From Glutamicibacter soli (GTDB taxonomy: Bacteria > Actinomycetota > Actinomycetes > Actinomycetales > Micrococcaceae): 64,000 bases of DNA. The notes under the pieces were generated by a model, which worked only from the letters and a program-made list of their open reading frames with translations, was not told the DNA's origin and searched no databases. The translations under genes and the position numbers were made by a program. Below, piece by piece: positions 8,912 to 18,669 of this stretch. The first letter of the stretch is position 1. Each line of letters begins with the position of its first letter. Location of the stretch: assembly GCF_003309065.1 (NCBI RefSeq), contig NZ_POAF01000002.1, forward strand, positions 1 to 64,000, read 5' to 3'.

Positions 8912-9871
8912 TTACAGCTCCACCCTGGGGTCTTCGGCCAGGCCGGAGGCGACCATGAGCCAGGTCATGACCGCCTTCTGCGCGTGCACGCGGTTCTCGG
9001 CCTCGTCGAAGACGACCGACTGCGGGCCGTCGATGACCTCTGCCTCGATCTCGTAGCCGCGGTAGGCCGGCAGGCAGTGCAGCACAATGGCGTCGTCCTT
9101 GGCGTGCTTCATCGCCGCGGAGGTGACCGAGTAGTCGGTGAACAGCTTCAGGCGCGCTTCCTTCTCCTCTTCCTGGCCCATGGAGACCCAGGTGTCGGTG
9201 GCGACCACGTCGGCGTCCGCCAGCGCGGCGGCGGCGTCGGTGGTGATGGTGACCGAGCCGCCGGTCAGCGCGGCGCGCTCCTGCGCCGCGGCGACGATGG
9301 AGGCCGCCGGCAAGTAGCCTTCCGGTCCGGCGATGGCCACGTGCATGCCCGCGGTGACCCCGGCCAGCAGGTAGGAGTTGGCCATGTTGTTGGCAGCGTC
9401 GCCCAGGTAGGCCATCTTCAGGCTTGCCAGCGCGCCCTTGTGCTCGCGCACGGTGAGCAGGTCGGCGATCAGCTGGCAGGGGTGGTAGTCGTCGGAGAGC
9501 GCGTTGATCACCGGCACCGAGGAGTTCGCCGCCATTTCCTCCAGGCCCGACTGGGCGTAGGTGCGCCACACGATGGTGGAGACCATACGCTCGAGCACCT
9601 TGGCCGAGTCGGAGATGGACTCCTTGTGGCCCAGCTGGGACTCGGCGGAGTTGATGATCAGCGGGGAGCCGCCCAATTCGGCGATGCCGGCGTGGAAGGA
9701 GACCCGGGTGCGGGTGGAGGTCTTGTCGAAGAAGACCGCGACGGTCTGCGGGCCGGCGTACGGGGTGAAGCCGTACTTGTCGGCCTTCATGGCCAGTGCC
9801 AGGTCCAGCACCTTGGTCTGCTCGGCCTGGGTGAAGTCCAGGTCGGTCAGGAAGTGGCGGGTTGCGCTCAT
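8912..9871 (-). CDS. argF: Ornithine carbamoyltransferase
   Basis: Converts ornithine and carbamoyl phosphate to citrulline. 319 residues. The carbamoyl-phosphate loop STRTRVSF (about residues 51-58) and the ornithine-site HCLPAYRGYEI motif are present. AAGGA precedes the ATG at good spacing. It lies 29 bases after argD and two bases before argR in the same operon. Confidence 0.96.
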   Translation of the reverse strand: MSATRHFLTDLDFTQAEQTKVLDLALAMKADKYGFTPYAGPQTVAVFFDKTSTRTRVSFHAGIAELGGSPLIINSAESQLGHKESISDSAKVLERMVSTIVWRTYAQSGLEEMAANSSVPVINALSDDYHPCQLIADLLTVREHKGALASLKMAYLGDAANNMANSYLLAGVTAGMHVAIAGPEGYLPAASIVAAAQERAALTGGSVTITTDAAAALADADVVATDTWVSMGQEEEKEARLKLFTDYSVTSAAMKHAKDDAIVLHCLPAYRGYEIEAEVIDGPQSVVFDEAENRVHAQKAVMTWLMVASGLAEDPRVEL

Positions 9872-9900
9872 GGTGTGTTCCTTAAAGTCTGAGGTGGTTC

Positions 9901-11169
9901 TTAGGCTGCGGCAGCGGCCAGCAGGCCGGGCAGCGCCGCGATGAAGGTGGCCAGCTGCTCGCGGGTGATGACCAGCGGCGGGGCCAGGCGGATGGTGCGC
10001 TCGTCGGTGGCGTTGATGATGAAGCCGGCGTCCAGCGCGGCGGCGACCATCTTCGGCGCCGAGCCGTTCAGCAGCTCGAAGGCGTTGAGCAGGCCGGCGC
10101 CGCGCACCGCGCCCACGCCGTGAACGCCTGCCAGCTGCTCGCGCAGCCAGGCGCCGGTCTCGCGCACGTGGGCCAGCAGGTTGTCCTTTTCGATGGTGTG
10201 GATGACCGCCAGGCCGGCGGCGCAGGCCACCGGGTTGCCGCCGAAGGTGGTGCCGTGGTCGCCCGGGGTCAGCCAGGAGGTGTTGGCCTCGCCAAAGACG
10301 ATCATCGCGCCGATCGGGAAGCCGCCGCCCAGGCCCTTGGCCAGAGTCATCACGTCCGGAATCACCGGCGCGGAAGCGAAGAACTCGCCGGTGCGGCCCA
10401 TGCCGGTCTGCACCTCGTCGAAGACCAGCAGCGCGCCGGCCTCGGTGGTGATCTCGCGGGCCGCCTGCAGGTACTCGGCGGACAGCTCCAGTACACCCGC
10501 CTCGCCCTGGATCGGCTCGATGAACACTGCCGAAACGGTGTGGTCCACCGCCTCGCGCAATGCCTGGATGTCCCCGGCGGGGATCCAGGTGACGTTCTCG
10601 GGCAGCGGCGCGAACGGGGCGCGGTACTTCTCCTTGTAGGTCAGCGACAGCGCACCCAGGGTACGGCCGTGAAAGGCATGCTCCAGTGCGATCACCTTGG
10701 TGCGCGGCGCCTGCTCGGTGCCCGCGTTGCGGCGGGTGAGCTTCAGCGCCGCCTCGTTGGCCTCAGTGCCGGAGTTCGCGAAGAACACCTTGGAGCCGGC
10801 CGGGGCGGCGGAGATCTGCAGCAGCTTCTCGGCCAGCGCGATCTGCGTGGGCGAGGTGAAGAAATTGGAGACATGCCCCAACGTGGCAAGCTGCGAGGTG
10901 ATCACGGAAGTCAGCAGCGGGTTGCTGTGGCCCAAGGTGTTCACCGCGATGCCGCCGAGCAAATCCAGGTACTGGTTGCCGTCGGCGTCCCACACGTGGC
11001 AGCCGGCCCCGCGCACCAGCACGCGCTGCGGCGCGCCGAACACGCCTAGCAGGCTGTTGGAGTAGCGCTCGGCCAGCGCGGCCGATGACTGGTTGCCCAA
11101 TCCGGCCAGGTCGGCGGCCTGGGAGTTCCCGCTCGGTGTTGCTTCGGTTGCGGCGGCGCTCTCGCTCAC
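9901..11169 (-). CDS. argD: Acetylornithine aminotransferase
   Basis: PLP-dependent class III aminotransferase converting N-acetylglutamate semialdehyde to N-acetylornithine, probably also acting in lysine synthesis. 422 residues including a 30-residue Ala/Ser/Thr-rich N-terminal extension. The PLP region [15 protein letters not shown] and the lysine segment [15 protein letters not shown] are intact. Its ATG overlaps the argB stop by four bases, indicating translational coupling. Confidence 0.95.
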   Translation of the reverse strand: MSESAAATEATPSGNSQAADLAGLGNQSSAALAERYSNSLLGVFGAPQRVLVRGAGCHVWDADGNQYLDLLGGIAVNTLGHSNPLLTSVITSQLATLGHVSNFFTSPTQIALAEKLLQISAAPAGSKVFFANSGTEANEAALKLTRRNAGTEQAPRTKVIALEHAFHGRTLGALSLTYKEKYRAPFAPLPENVTWIPAGDIQALREAVDHTVSAVFIEPIQGEAGVLELSAEYLQAAREITTEAGALLVFDEVQTGMGRTGEFFASAPVIPDVMTLAKGLGGGFPIGAMIVFGEANTSWLTPGDHGTTFGGNPVACAAGLAVIHTIEKDNLLAHVRETGAWLREQLAGVHGVGAVRGAGLLNAFELLNGSAPKMVAAALDAGFIINATDERTIRLAPPLVITREQLATFIAALPGLLAAAAA

Positions 11170-12104
11170 TTCTGGTCCTTCTGGTTTGTTGGTGCGGCGG
11201 GGACCACCTGGGTACCCACGCCGGCGGTGGTGAAGATTTCTAGCAGCATTGAATGCGGTTCGCGGCCATCCACGATGTGGGCCTGGCCCACGCCGGAGTC
11301 CACGGCGTCCAGGCAGGCGCCCATCTTGGGGATCATGCCCGATTCCAGGGACGGCAGCATCTCGCGCAGCTCGTCGGTGCTCAGCGAGGTGATCAGCGAG
11401 GACTTGTCGGGCCAGGCGCTGTACAGGCCCTCCACGTCGGTGAGGATCACCAGCTTGGAGGCGCCCAGCGCGGTGGCCAGGGCGCCGGCGGCGGTGTCGG
11501 CGTTGACGTTGAGCACCGCTCCGGTCGGTTCGCCCTCGGCGTCGAATTCCGGAGCCACGGTGGAGATCACCGGGATCATCCCTGCGTCGATGAGCGAGTC
11601 CACCTGGTCGGTGCGCACGCGGGTCACCTCGCCGACCAGGCCCAGGTCCACGGGCAGACCGTCGATGATGGTGCCGGTGCGGATGGCCTGCAAGGTGGCG
11701 CCGTCCTCCCCTGACATGCCCACCGAGTAGGGGCCGTGCGAGTTGATCAGGCCGACCAGGTCGCGCTGGACCTGGCCGGTGAGCACCATGCGCACCACGT
11801 CCATGGCTTCGGGGGTGGTCACCCGCAGCCCGCCGCGGAATTCCGACTCGATGCCCAGGGTGTCGAGCATCTTGTTGATCTGCGGGCCGCCGCCGTGCAC
11901 CACCACCGGGTTGATCCCGGCGTGGCGCAGGAACACGATGTCCTCCGCGAAGGCGCGGCGCAGCTGCTCGTTGACCATGGCGTTGCCGCCGTACTTGATG
12001 ACCATGGTGGTGCCGGCGAAGCGCTGGATCCAGGGCAGGGCCTCGATCAGCGCCTCGGCCTTGCGCTGGGCCAATCCGACGTCGGTGCGGGTGTTCTCAG
12101 GCAT
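11166..12104 (-). CDS. argB: Acetylglutamate kinase
   Basis: Phosphorylates N-acetylglutamate, usually the arginine-inhibited step. 312 residues. The N-terminal VIKYGGNAM and [10 protein letters not shown] segments bind ATP and substrate, and [20 protein letters not shown] is the conserved C-terminal kinase segment. An N-terminal helix (about residues 8-30) of the kind used for arginine-sensitive hexamer assembly is present. AAGGA lies before the ATG. It is 33 bases after argJ and overlaps argD. Confidence 0.96.
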   Translation of the reverse strand: MPENTRTDVGLAQRKAEALIEALPWIQRFAGTTMVIKYGGNAMVNEQLRRAFAEDIVFLRHAGINPVVVHGGGPQINKMLDTLGIESEFRGGLRVTTPEAMDVVRMVLTGQVQRDLVGLINSHGPYSVGMSGEDGATLQAIRTGTIIDGLPVDLGLVGEVTRVRTDQVDSLIDAGMIPVISTVAPEFDAEGEPTGAVLNVNADTAAGALATALGASKLVILTDVEGLYSAWPDKSSLITSLSTDELREMLPSLESGMIPKMGACLDAVDSGVGQAHIVDGREPHSMLLEIFTTAGVGTQVVPAAPTNQKDQK

Positions 12105-12137
12105 GTGCTCTTCCTTTGTCCTCGTCGAGGGACGGGC

Positions 12138-13352
12138 CTAGCTGGAGTAGGCGGAGTTCTCGTGGACGTAGTCGTGGGTCAGGTCGTTGGTCAGCACCGT
12201 GGCCTGCGCGGTGCCCGCGTTCAGGTCGATGTCGATGGTGACGTTGCGATCTTCCAGCGAAACCAGCGAGCGGTCCTCGCCCACGCCGCCGTTCTTGCAG
12301 ACCCAGACGCCGTTGATGGCGACATTCAGCTCGTCCGGTTCGAAGGCGGCCTGGGTGGTGCCGACCTCGGAGAGCACGCGTCCCCAGTTCGGGTCCTTGC
12401 CGAAGACCGCGGTCTTGACCAGGTTCGAGCGCGAGACGGCCTTGGAGACCTCCAGGGCGTCGGCCTCGGTGGCGGCGTTGAAGGTGCGGATCGCGATGGT
12501 GTGCTCCGCGCCCTCGGCGTCGTCGATCAGGCGGGCTGCCAGCTCCTGGCAGGCGTCGGTCAGCGCGGCGGTGAATTCGGCGGCGTCCGGGGTGATGCCC
12601 GAGGCGCCGGAAGCCAGCAGCAGCACGGTGTCGTTGGTGGACATGCAGCCGTCGGAGTCGGCGCGGTCGAAGCTCATCGCGGTGGCGCTGCGCAGCGCGG
12701 CGTCCAGCTGCTCGCTGGTGAGCGCCGCGTCGGTGGTCAGCACGACCAGCATGGTGGCCAGCGCCGGGGCGAGCATGCCCGCGCCCTTGGCCATGCCACC
12801 GATGATGACCTGGCCGGTGGTGGAATCCCCCACCACGCGGCTGACCTGCTTGGAGACCGAGTCCGTGGTCATGATGCCGGCGGCGGCCTGGTCGGAGGCG
12901 TCCTGGGTACCGGCCAGCGCGGCGGCGGCCGCGGCGATGCCCGGCAGCAGCTTGTCCATCGGCAGCTGCTGTCCGATCAGGCCGGTGGAGGCCACTGCGA
13001 CGTCGCCGGCGGAAACCTTCAGCAGGTCCGCCACGTATTCGGCGCTGCGGTGGGTGTTGCCGAAGCCCTCGGCGCCGGTGCAGGCGTTGGCGCCGCCGGA
13101 GTTCAGCAGCACCGCGTCGATGCGGCCGTCGGCCAGCACCTGGCGGGACCACTTGACCGGGGCGGCTGCCACGCGGTTGGAGGTGAAGACGCCGGCTGCG
13201 GCGAAGTCGGGTCCGAGGTTGCGCACCAGGACCACGTCGTTCTTGCCGGTGGACTTCAGGCCCGCCGGCACGCCGGCGGCGGTGAAGCCCGCCGGGGCGG
13301 TGACGCCCAGGGCGTTGGCGGATGGGTGGGTATTGGTGTGGGCGAGGCTCAC
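12138..13352 (-). CDS. argJ: Bifunctional glutamate N-acetyltransferase/ornithine acetyltransferase
   Basis: Recycles the acetyl group from acetylornithine to glutamate. 404 residues from a GTG start that overlaps the argC stop as GTGA. The autoproteolytic site is visible as KGAGMLAPALATMLV, with cleavage expected before the threonine in ATM, which becomes the catalytic nucleophile. The presence of argJ and absence of argA/argE here indicates the cyclic pathway. Confidence 0.95.
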   Translation of the reverse strand: MSLAHTNTHPSANALGVTAPAGFTAAGVPAGLKSTGKNDVVLVRNLGPDFAAAGVFTSNRVAAAPVKWSRQVLADGRIDAVLLNSGGANACTGAEGFGNTHRSAEYVADLLKVSAGDVAVASTGLIGQQLPMDKLLPGIAAAAAALAGTQDASDQAAAGIMTTDSVSKQVSRVVGDSTTGQVIIGGMAKGAGMLAPALATMLVVLTTDAALTSEQLDAALRSATAMSFDRADSDGCMSTNDTVLLLASGASGITPDAAEFTAALTDACQELAARLIDDAEGAEHTIAIRTFNAATEADALEVSKAVSRSNLVKTAVFGKDPNWGRVLSEVGTTQAAFEPDELNVAINGVWVCKNGGVGEDRSLVSLEDRNVTIDIDLNAGTAQATVLTNDLTHDYVHENSAYSS

Positions 13353-14380
13353 GGGGCGACTCCTTGCATGAGCAATCCGGTGTTTTCTTCCAGTCCCAGC
13401 GCGATGTTCATCGACTGGACTGCGGCACCTGCGGTGCCCTTGGTCAGGTTGTCCAGCGCCACCGAGACGATCACGCGGTTGGCGTGGGTGTCGAAGGCCA
13501 GCTGCAGCTGGACGTGGTTGCTTGCCTGCACCGCGCCGGTGGTCGGCCACTGGCCCTCGGGCAGCAGGTGGACGAACAGCTCGTTGTCGTAGGCCGCGGC
13601 CCAGGCCTCGCGCAGCTGCGCTTCGGTGACCCCGGGCTTCACCTTGGCGGTGGCGGTGGTCAGGATGCCGCGCGGCATCGGGGCGAGCGTCGGGGTGAAG
13701 GAGACGGTCACCGGTTCGCCGGCCAGCTTGGAGAAGCCCTGTTCCATCTCCGGGATGTGGCGGTGCACGCCGCCCACGCCGTAGGTGCTCATGGAGCCCA
13801 TGACCTCGGCGCCCAGCAGGTGGGTCTTGGCGCTCTTGCCGGCACCGGAGGTACCCGAGGCGGACACGATCACCACGTCGTCCGGTTCCAGCAGATTGGC
13901 CGCGAAGCCGGGAGCCAGCGAGAGCTGGCCACCGGTCGGGTAGCAGCCGGGCACCGCGATGCGCTTGGCGCCGACCAGCTTTTCGCGCTGTCCGGGCAGC
14001 TCGGGCAGGCCGTAGGGCCAGGAACCGGCGTGCTTGGTGCCGTAGAACTTCTCCCAGGCCTCGGCGGATTCCAGGCGGAAGTCGGCTCCGGCGTCGATGA
14101 CCAGGGCGGATTCGGGCAGCTGCTCGGCCACGGCGGCGCTGGCGCCGTGCGGCAGGGCCAGGAAGACGACGTCGTGCCCGGCGAGGTTTTCCACGGTGGT
14201 GTCCACCAGGACGCGGTCGGCGAGCGCGTGCAGGTGCGGGGCGATGCCGCCCAGGCGCTGCCCGGCCTGGGAATGCGCAGTGATGGCGCCAATTTCTACG
14301 TCGGGGTGGGCGGCCAGGATGCGCAGAACCTCGCCACCGGCGTACCCGCTGGCACCGGAGACAGCAACTGAAATCGTCAT
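13349..14380 (-). CDS. argC: N-acetyl-gamma-glutamyl-phosphate reductase
   Basis: NADPH-dependent reductase, third step of arginine synthesis. 343 residues. The N-terminal GASGYAGGEVLRIL nucleotide-binding loop and the catalytic-cysteine segment VPGCYPTGGQL are intact. It is the first gene of the arg operon, whose upstream region carries the ARG boxes. No clear ribosome binding site precedes the ATG. Confidence 0.95.
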   Translation of the reverse strand: MTISVAVSGASGYAGGEVLRILAAHPDVEIGAITAHSQAGQRLGGIAPHLHALADRVLVDTTVENLAGHDVVFLALPHGASAAVAEQLPESALVIDAGADFRLESAEAWEKFYGTKHAGSWPYGLPELPGQREKLVGAKRIAVPGCYPTGGQLSLAPGFAANLLEPDDVVIVSASGTSGAGKSAKTHLLGAEVMGSMSTYGVGGVHRHIPEMEQGFSKLAGEPVTVSFTPTLAPMPRGILTTATAKVKPGVTEAQLREAWAAAYDNELFVHLLPEGQWPTTGAVQASNHVQLQLAFDTHANRVIVSVALDNLTKGTAGAAVQSMNIALGLEENTGLLMQGVAP

Positions 14381-14390
14381 GACCAGAGCT

Positions 14391-14428
14391 TACCGCAAAA
14401 TATGCATACAGGCTAATAAATATTCATA
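14391..14428. promoter_or_regulatory. Tandem ARG boxes (ArgR operator) and arg operon promoter region
   Basis: ATGCA at 14402 and ATTCA at 14422 lie 20 bases apart in AT-rich DNA. The right box CTAATAAATATTCAT (14413-14427) fits the ARG consensus (AAT-four A/T-ATTCA) and nearly repeats the box upstream of argH. The boxes lie 11-48 bases upstream of the argC ATG, over AT-rich sequence that must contain the promoter. They are also between argC and the divergent oxidoreductase gene. Confidence 0.75.
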
Positions 14429-14558
14429 ACTTAGTTTGTCATGAAGTCCGACATGGGCGCTTTCGACCAACCACCATGCAGGCTCGAGTCATAGACTGGG
14501 CCTAGCAGTGGCCCGGGCGATGCGGGCCGACGTCAATCTTCCACAGGAGCGCTCCCCC

Positions 14559-15527
14559 ATGCAGCAGCAAGCCATACTCGTTGCCGAACCCTCGGATGCC
14601 AAGGGGCTGGTTCTGGGACAGGCGCCCATTCCGTCCGCGGGGCCGGGGCAAGTGCAGGTGAAGGTCGCCGCCGCCGGAGTCAACTTCATCGAAACCTACC
14701 AGCGCAGCGGCGTCTACAAGGTCGACTACCCGTTCACCCCGGGCTCGGAGTTCTCAGGAGTCGTCACCGAAGTCGGGCAGGGAGTGCAGAACTTCGCCGT
14801 CGGCGACCGGGTCGCGACCGCCTCCGGCACCGCCGGCTACGCCCAGTACGCGGTAGTCGATGCCGCACGGGCGGGCCACGTTCCCGCCGGCGTAGACCTG
14901 CAGGTGGCCGCCGCGCTGCCGCTGCAGGGCATGACCGCCCACTACCTGGTGAATTCGAGCTACATCGTGCGCGAGGGAGATGTCATCCTGACCTACGCCG
15001 GCGCCGGCGGCGTGGGACTGCTGTTGACCCAGCTGCTCAAGCTCAAAGGCGCTACGGTGATCACCACCGCCAGCACCCAGGAGAAGAAGGACTTGGCCAA
15101 GGCGGCCGGTGCGGACTACGTGGTGGACTACGGCCAGGTGGCTCAGACCGTCGAAAAGGTCACCGACGGCCAGGGGGTGCATGCGGTCTACGACGGCATC
15201 GGCAAGGACACCTTCGAGACCTCGCTGACCGCGCTGCGCCGCCGCGGCACCCTGGTGCTGTTCGGCGGAGCCAGCGGCCAGGTGCCGGACTTCAACCTCC
15301 AGCGGTTGAACGCCGGCGGCTCGCTGACCGTCACCCGACCGAAGCTCGACGACTTCATTGCCACCGAATACGAAATGCACTGGCGTTTCGGCGACATCTT
15401 CCGCTGGGCCTCCGAAGGCAAGCTGGATGTGCGCATCGGCGCGAGCTTCCCGCTGTCCGAGGCCGCGGCGGCCCACACCGCATTGGAGTCCCGCAGCACC
15501 ACGGGCAAGGTGCTGCTCGTTCCCTAG
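14559..15527 (+). CDS. Quinone oxidoreductase-like zinc-less medium-chain dehydrogenase
   Basis: 322 residues. GroES-like N-terminal half with TPGSEFSGVV and the AGVNFIETYQRSG segment typical of NADPH:quinone reductases, then a Rossmann domain with TYAGAGGVGLLLTQLLK (about residues 145-161). The cysteine and glutamate ligands of zinc alcohol dehydrogenases are not evident. The ATG at 14559 is preferred to an upstream in-frame ATG at 14508 because CAGGAG precedes it and the protein then matches family length. Divergent from argC. Confidence 0.88.
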   Translation: MQQQAILVAEPSDAKGLVLGQAPIPSAGPGQVQVKVAAAGVNFIETYQRSGVYKVDYPFTPGSEFSGVVTEVGQGVQNFAVGDRVATASGTAGYAQYAVVDAARAGHVPAGVDLQVAAALPLQGMTAHYLVNSSYIVREGDVILTYAGAGGVGLLLTQLLKLKGATVITTASTQEKKDLAKAAGADYVVDYGQVAQTVEKVTDGQGVHAVYDGIGKDTFETSLTALRRRGTLVLFGGASGQVPDFNLQRLNAGGSLTVTRPKLDDFIATEYEMHWRFGDIFRWASEGKLDVRIGASFPLSEAAAAHTALESRSTTGKVLLVP

Positions 15528-15593
15528 CCTCGGCGCCGCGGCTGCGGGGCCTGTGCCCCCCCGGCAGGCGGCCTCCCGCCATAATCGACTACC

Positions 15594-15890
15594 TTGAATG
15601 AGCTGTTGGCTTCACTGGCGATGTCCTGGCTCCTGGGTGCGGGCCTGTTCCTGCTGTTGTTCTACGCAGTGTTCAGTGCCAAGTCCGAGAATTCGGATGG
15701 CGGCCACGGCCGCCACGTGCATCGGAACCGGCAAAACTCGGCGCGGGCCAAGGCCATCCAGCGCACCAGCATGCGCCAGCGCTTCGCCAATGACTTTTCC
15801 TCCTTCGGCGTCGTCGACTGGGCACTTTTTGCCGGAGCGCTGTGCTTCCTGGCTTTCGCCGTCGCCCGGACCGCGGCGCTGCTGGACTGA
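15594..15890 (+). CDS. Small two-helix membrane protein of unknown function
   Basis: 98 residues from a TTG start. Hydrophobic helices at about residues 6-26 and 74-95 flank a basic, histidine- and arginine-rich loop (HGRHVHRNRQNSARAK). No ribosome binding site is visible, and ATAAT-like sequence lies just upstream, so the message may be leaderless. An ATG four bases downstream opens a different frame with a cysteine- and proline-rich product that looks non-biological. No function can be assigned. Confidence 0.55.
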   Translation: MNELLASLAMSWLLGAGLFLLLFYAVFSAKSENSDGGHGRHVHRNRQNSARAKAIQRTSMRQRFANDFSSFGVVDWALFAGALCFLAFAVARTAALLD

Positions 15891-15952
15891 TCCGGCCTCC
15901 GGCCCGCGGCCGGCCCTCATTTCCCCGTACCGACAACCCACGGAGTTCACCA

Positions 15953-16870
15953 GTGGAACATCTTCCCCGGGAGCAACGAAGCCCCGCCAATGATGCCGAG
16001 ATCAAGGACTACCTGCACCGACTGGGCCTTCCGGGGCTGATCGACCTGCATGTGCATTTCATGCCGCAAAACGTGCTGGACAAGGTCTGGGCATTCTTCG
16101 ATGGCCGCGAAGCGGATGGCGACCTGCCGTGGCCGATCAGCTACCGCACCGACGAGGCGCAACGCGTCGCGACCCTGGAGCAGCTGGGCGTCGCCCGGTT
16201 CAGCACCCTGAACTATGCGCACCGCCCGGGCATGGCCGACTGGCTGAACGAGTACTCGAAGAACTTCGCGGCGCTCCATCCGCAGGCCATCGCCTCCGGG
16301 ACCTTCTATCCCGAGGAGGGCACCGAACAGCAGGTCAGGGACTGCCTCGAATCGGGCGTCGAGGTCTTCAAGATCCACGTCCAGGTCGGAAACTTCGATC
16401 CCAACGATCCGCAGCTGGATCGGGCCTGGCAGCTGGTGGCCGAAGCCCGCACCCCGGTCATCATCCACTGCGGCAACGGCCCGCACAAGGGGCAGCACAC
16501 CGGCATCGAGCCCATCCGCCGGCTGCTGGCGCGCCATGAGGACTTGGTGCTGGTGATCGCCCATGCGGGGTTGCCTGACTACAGCGAGTTCGCCGAGCTG
16601 GCGCTGGAGCACCCGAACGTCTATCTCGACACCACCATGCTGGCCACCGATTTCACGGAGCAGTTCGCGCCGATGCCCGAAGGCTACCGCGCACTGCTGG
16701 CGCAGCTGGCAGGCAAGGTCGTGCTCGGCACCGACTTCCCCAATATCCCCTACCCCTACAGCCACCAGCTCCAGGCCCTCGACGCCCTGGGCCTGGGCGA
16801 GCAGTGGATGCGCGAGGTCCTCTGGGAAACGCCGCAGCGCCTGCTGGCCCAGGTGCGCGCGGCGGTCTAG
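15953..16870 (+). CDS. Amidohydrolase 2 family metal-dependent hydrolase
   Basis: 305 residues from the GTG at 15953, which has CACGGAG seven bases upstream. TIM-barrel hydrolase with the N-terminal metal pair LIDLHVHFMPQ (about residues 25-35), VIIHCGNGP, the third histidine in VIAHAGLPD, and the final catalytic aspartate in VLGTDFPNIPY. Relatives include decarboxylases and lactonases; the substrate is not predictable. An upstream in-frame start at 15842 would overlap the preceding gene and is rejected. Confidence 0.82.
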   Translation: MEHLPREQRSPANDAEIKDYLHRLGLPGLIDLHVHFMPQNVLDKVWAFFDGREADGDLPWPISYRTDEAQRVATLEQLGVARFSTLNYAHRPGMADWLNEYSKNFAALHPQAIASGTFYPEEGTEQQVRDCLESGVEVFKIHVQVGNFDPNDPQLDRAWQLVAEARTPVIIHCGNGPHKGQHTGIEPIRRLLARHEDLVLVIAHAGLPDYSEFAELALEHPNVYLDTTMLATDFTEQFAPMPEGYRALLAQLAGKVVLGTDFPNIPYPYSHQLQALDALGLGEQWMREVLWETPQRLLAQVRAAV

Positions 16871-16938
16871 CCAGCTCGGGCGACCGGCGCAGATCGAGCC
16901 GGTGCGGCCACCTGCTCGACAACTTCGGGTGCAGCGCC

Positions 16939-18453
16939 CTAGAAACGGGAGGAACCGCCGGCGCCGGAGAAACTGCCGCCTCCGGAGTAACCGGTGGAGA
17001 CTCCGGAGGACGAGCTGGCCGCCTGGCGGGAACTGTCCACTGCCTTGACCGCGGATTGATAGCCGATGTTGAAAGCACTGACCCGCCAGAAGAATTCTGC
17101 CGGGCTGGTGACGTCCAGGATCGACCCGCCGCTGCGGGTTCCGGTGGAGGCGTAGCGTTGCTTGCGCAGCTTCGCGCGCATTTGCTTTTCTTCGGCCTCG
17201 GACTTGGCGTAGGCGCCGATCCGCGCGGCCGCGTAGGCGTCGAGGCGTTTGGTTAATTGCTTGCGCAGTTCGCTGAGCCGGTCCAGGGCGGTATCGACAT
17301 CGATCACCTGCGCGGCCAAGTCCGTGCCGACGGCCTGCACTTCCTGCTGCGCCGTGTCGGCGAATGAGCGCAGCGCGCTCCCGGCCGGGCCCAGCTTCTT
17401 GTCCGGGCCGCCGAGCAACTCGGGGAGTTCCGCCAGGTCTTCAAGGATCGGAGCCGTCTGCGCCCGCCAGGCCTCTTGCCACGTGGCAGACCTGGTGTAG
17501 AGCGCTGCGGCGGCGATGATCGCGTCATCGGTCGCGTCCAGCTGCTGGGCGGTATCGATGAAGTCCTTGGACAGGGCGACACCGGAGCCGGAGGAGCGGG
17601 TTTTCTTCGTCGCGGCTTCAAGCTCCTGTTGCCGGGCGAACAACGTGCGGTACTTGGCCATGAAATCGGCGAAACGACGTTCCAGATCCGCCGCATGGCG
17701 CGAGCCGGTCGGCAAGGTACGGGCGGACAGCTCGGTGGTATCTAAATCCATGGTCACATTGCTTAGATGCTCCCGTCCGGTGCTGAGGTTCGCTTCGAAC
17801 TCCTTGCGCCGTGAAGCCCTGACACCGAGAACCACCAAACCCGTCGCTCCCGCGGCGCCGCCGGCGACACCGGTGGTGATCCACAGGGCGGGGTTCTTGT
17901 ACCATGGTCGGTTCATGATCTTCGCGCCCTTGGCGCCAACGGCGATCACGCCGTCGGTCCAGCGCGAGAGGTTGAAGTCCTCATATCCTGCCTCGTGGAT
18001 GGATTCCATCTGGCTCGTTGAAACCTTGCGGTCTTCGCCGAAGTAGGTTCCGATCTGGCCGTCGCCGTGTCCCTCAACCGAGAGTGTGATGATGAAGTAT
18101 CCGTCGGCCCAATAGTCGCCGTAGTCCTCGGCATCTTGCGAGATCCATTCAGGATGCTCCTCCCGGGCGAACGCGAGTGTTTCGCTGTTGATGTCGTCGG
18201 AGTATTCGCCTTGGCGGGAGAAGACCGCAACCTTTGTAGGCTCGTTGAAATCGATGCTTGAGAGGGCGTCCTTGATCTTCTCATCATTGAGGACATCGGC
18301 CGTGTCGTAGACGCTGATGCCCTCCAGATTCGCTCCGGCGGCGACGCCGATCGTTGAACTGCTGGCAGCAGCTGCCGGCAGTCCCGGGGCTAGCCCCAAC
18401 AGGACCACGGCCGCCGCGGCAGAGCATCGAGTCAAAGAGTGGCGAAATTGCAT
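16939..18453 (-). CDS. DUF5129-type membrane protein with signal peptide and Gly/Ser-rich tail
   Basis: 504 residues. Signal peptide (about 1-30, cleavage near PAAAAS), an extracytoplasmic domain (about 35-185) resembling TPM/YgcG-type domains, one transmembrane helix (about 190-212), a long cytoplasmic coiled-coil-like region (about 215-450), and a tail ending in GYSGGGSFSGAGGSSRF, as often seen at the C terminus of TPM-domain proteins. Assignment to DUF5129 is from recall of the family, not a search. Function unknown, probably envelope-associated. No terminator is obvious at its 3' end. Confidence 0.65.
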   Translation of the reverse strand: MQFRHSLTRCSAAAAVVLLGLAPGLPAAAASSSTIGVAAGANLEGISVYDTADVLNDEKIKDALSSIDFNEPTKVAVFSRQGEYSDDINSETLAFAREEHPEWISQDAEDYGDYWADGYFIITLSVEGHGDGQIGTYFGEDRKVSTSQMESIHEAGYEDFNLSRWTDGVIAVGAKGAKIMNRPWYKNPALWITTGVAGGAAGATGLVVLGVRASRRKEFEANLSTGREHLSNVTMDLDTTELSARTLPTGSRHAADLERRFADFMAKYRTLFARQQELEAATKKTRSSGSGVALSKDFIDTAQQLDATDDAIIAAAALYTRSATWQEAWRAQTAPILEDLAELPELLGGPDKKLGPAGSALRSFADTAQQEVQAVGTDLAAQVIDVDTALDRLSELRKQLTKRLDAYAAARIGAYAKSEAEEKQMRAKLRKQRYASTGTRSGGSILDVTSPAEFFWRVSAFNIGYQSAVKAVDSSRQAASSSSGVSTGYSGGGSFSGAGGSSRF

Positions 18454-18669
18454 GTGCAGAACTCCGGTCCAATAGCAGGTCGATCATCGCAACAATGGCT
18501 TTAAGCCATCGTATCGGCTATTTCAAACGAAGTCTTGAACCTCAATTGCATTCCCAACTGACCACGCAGTTCGGATGGCCGCCGCGGGCCACGCTGAGGA
18601 TGAAGCGGCCGGACCCAAGCGGCGCGAAGCCATTGTCCCGGATCGCTCGTCTCGCGAACGGCAATCGCA

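Noticed and set aside
8406-9569. Long frame fusing argF shadow sequence to argR
   Set aside because: The upstream part is argF read out of frame. argR has its own ATG two bases after the argF stop.
15598-15993. ATG-started frame overlapping the TTG-started small membrane protein
   Set aside because: The product is Cys/Pro/Ser/Arg-rich and runs into the next gene. The TTG frame gives two clean membrane helices.
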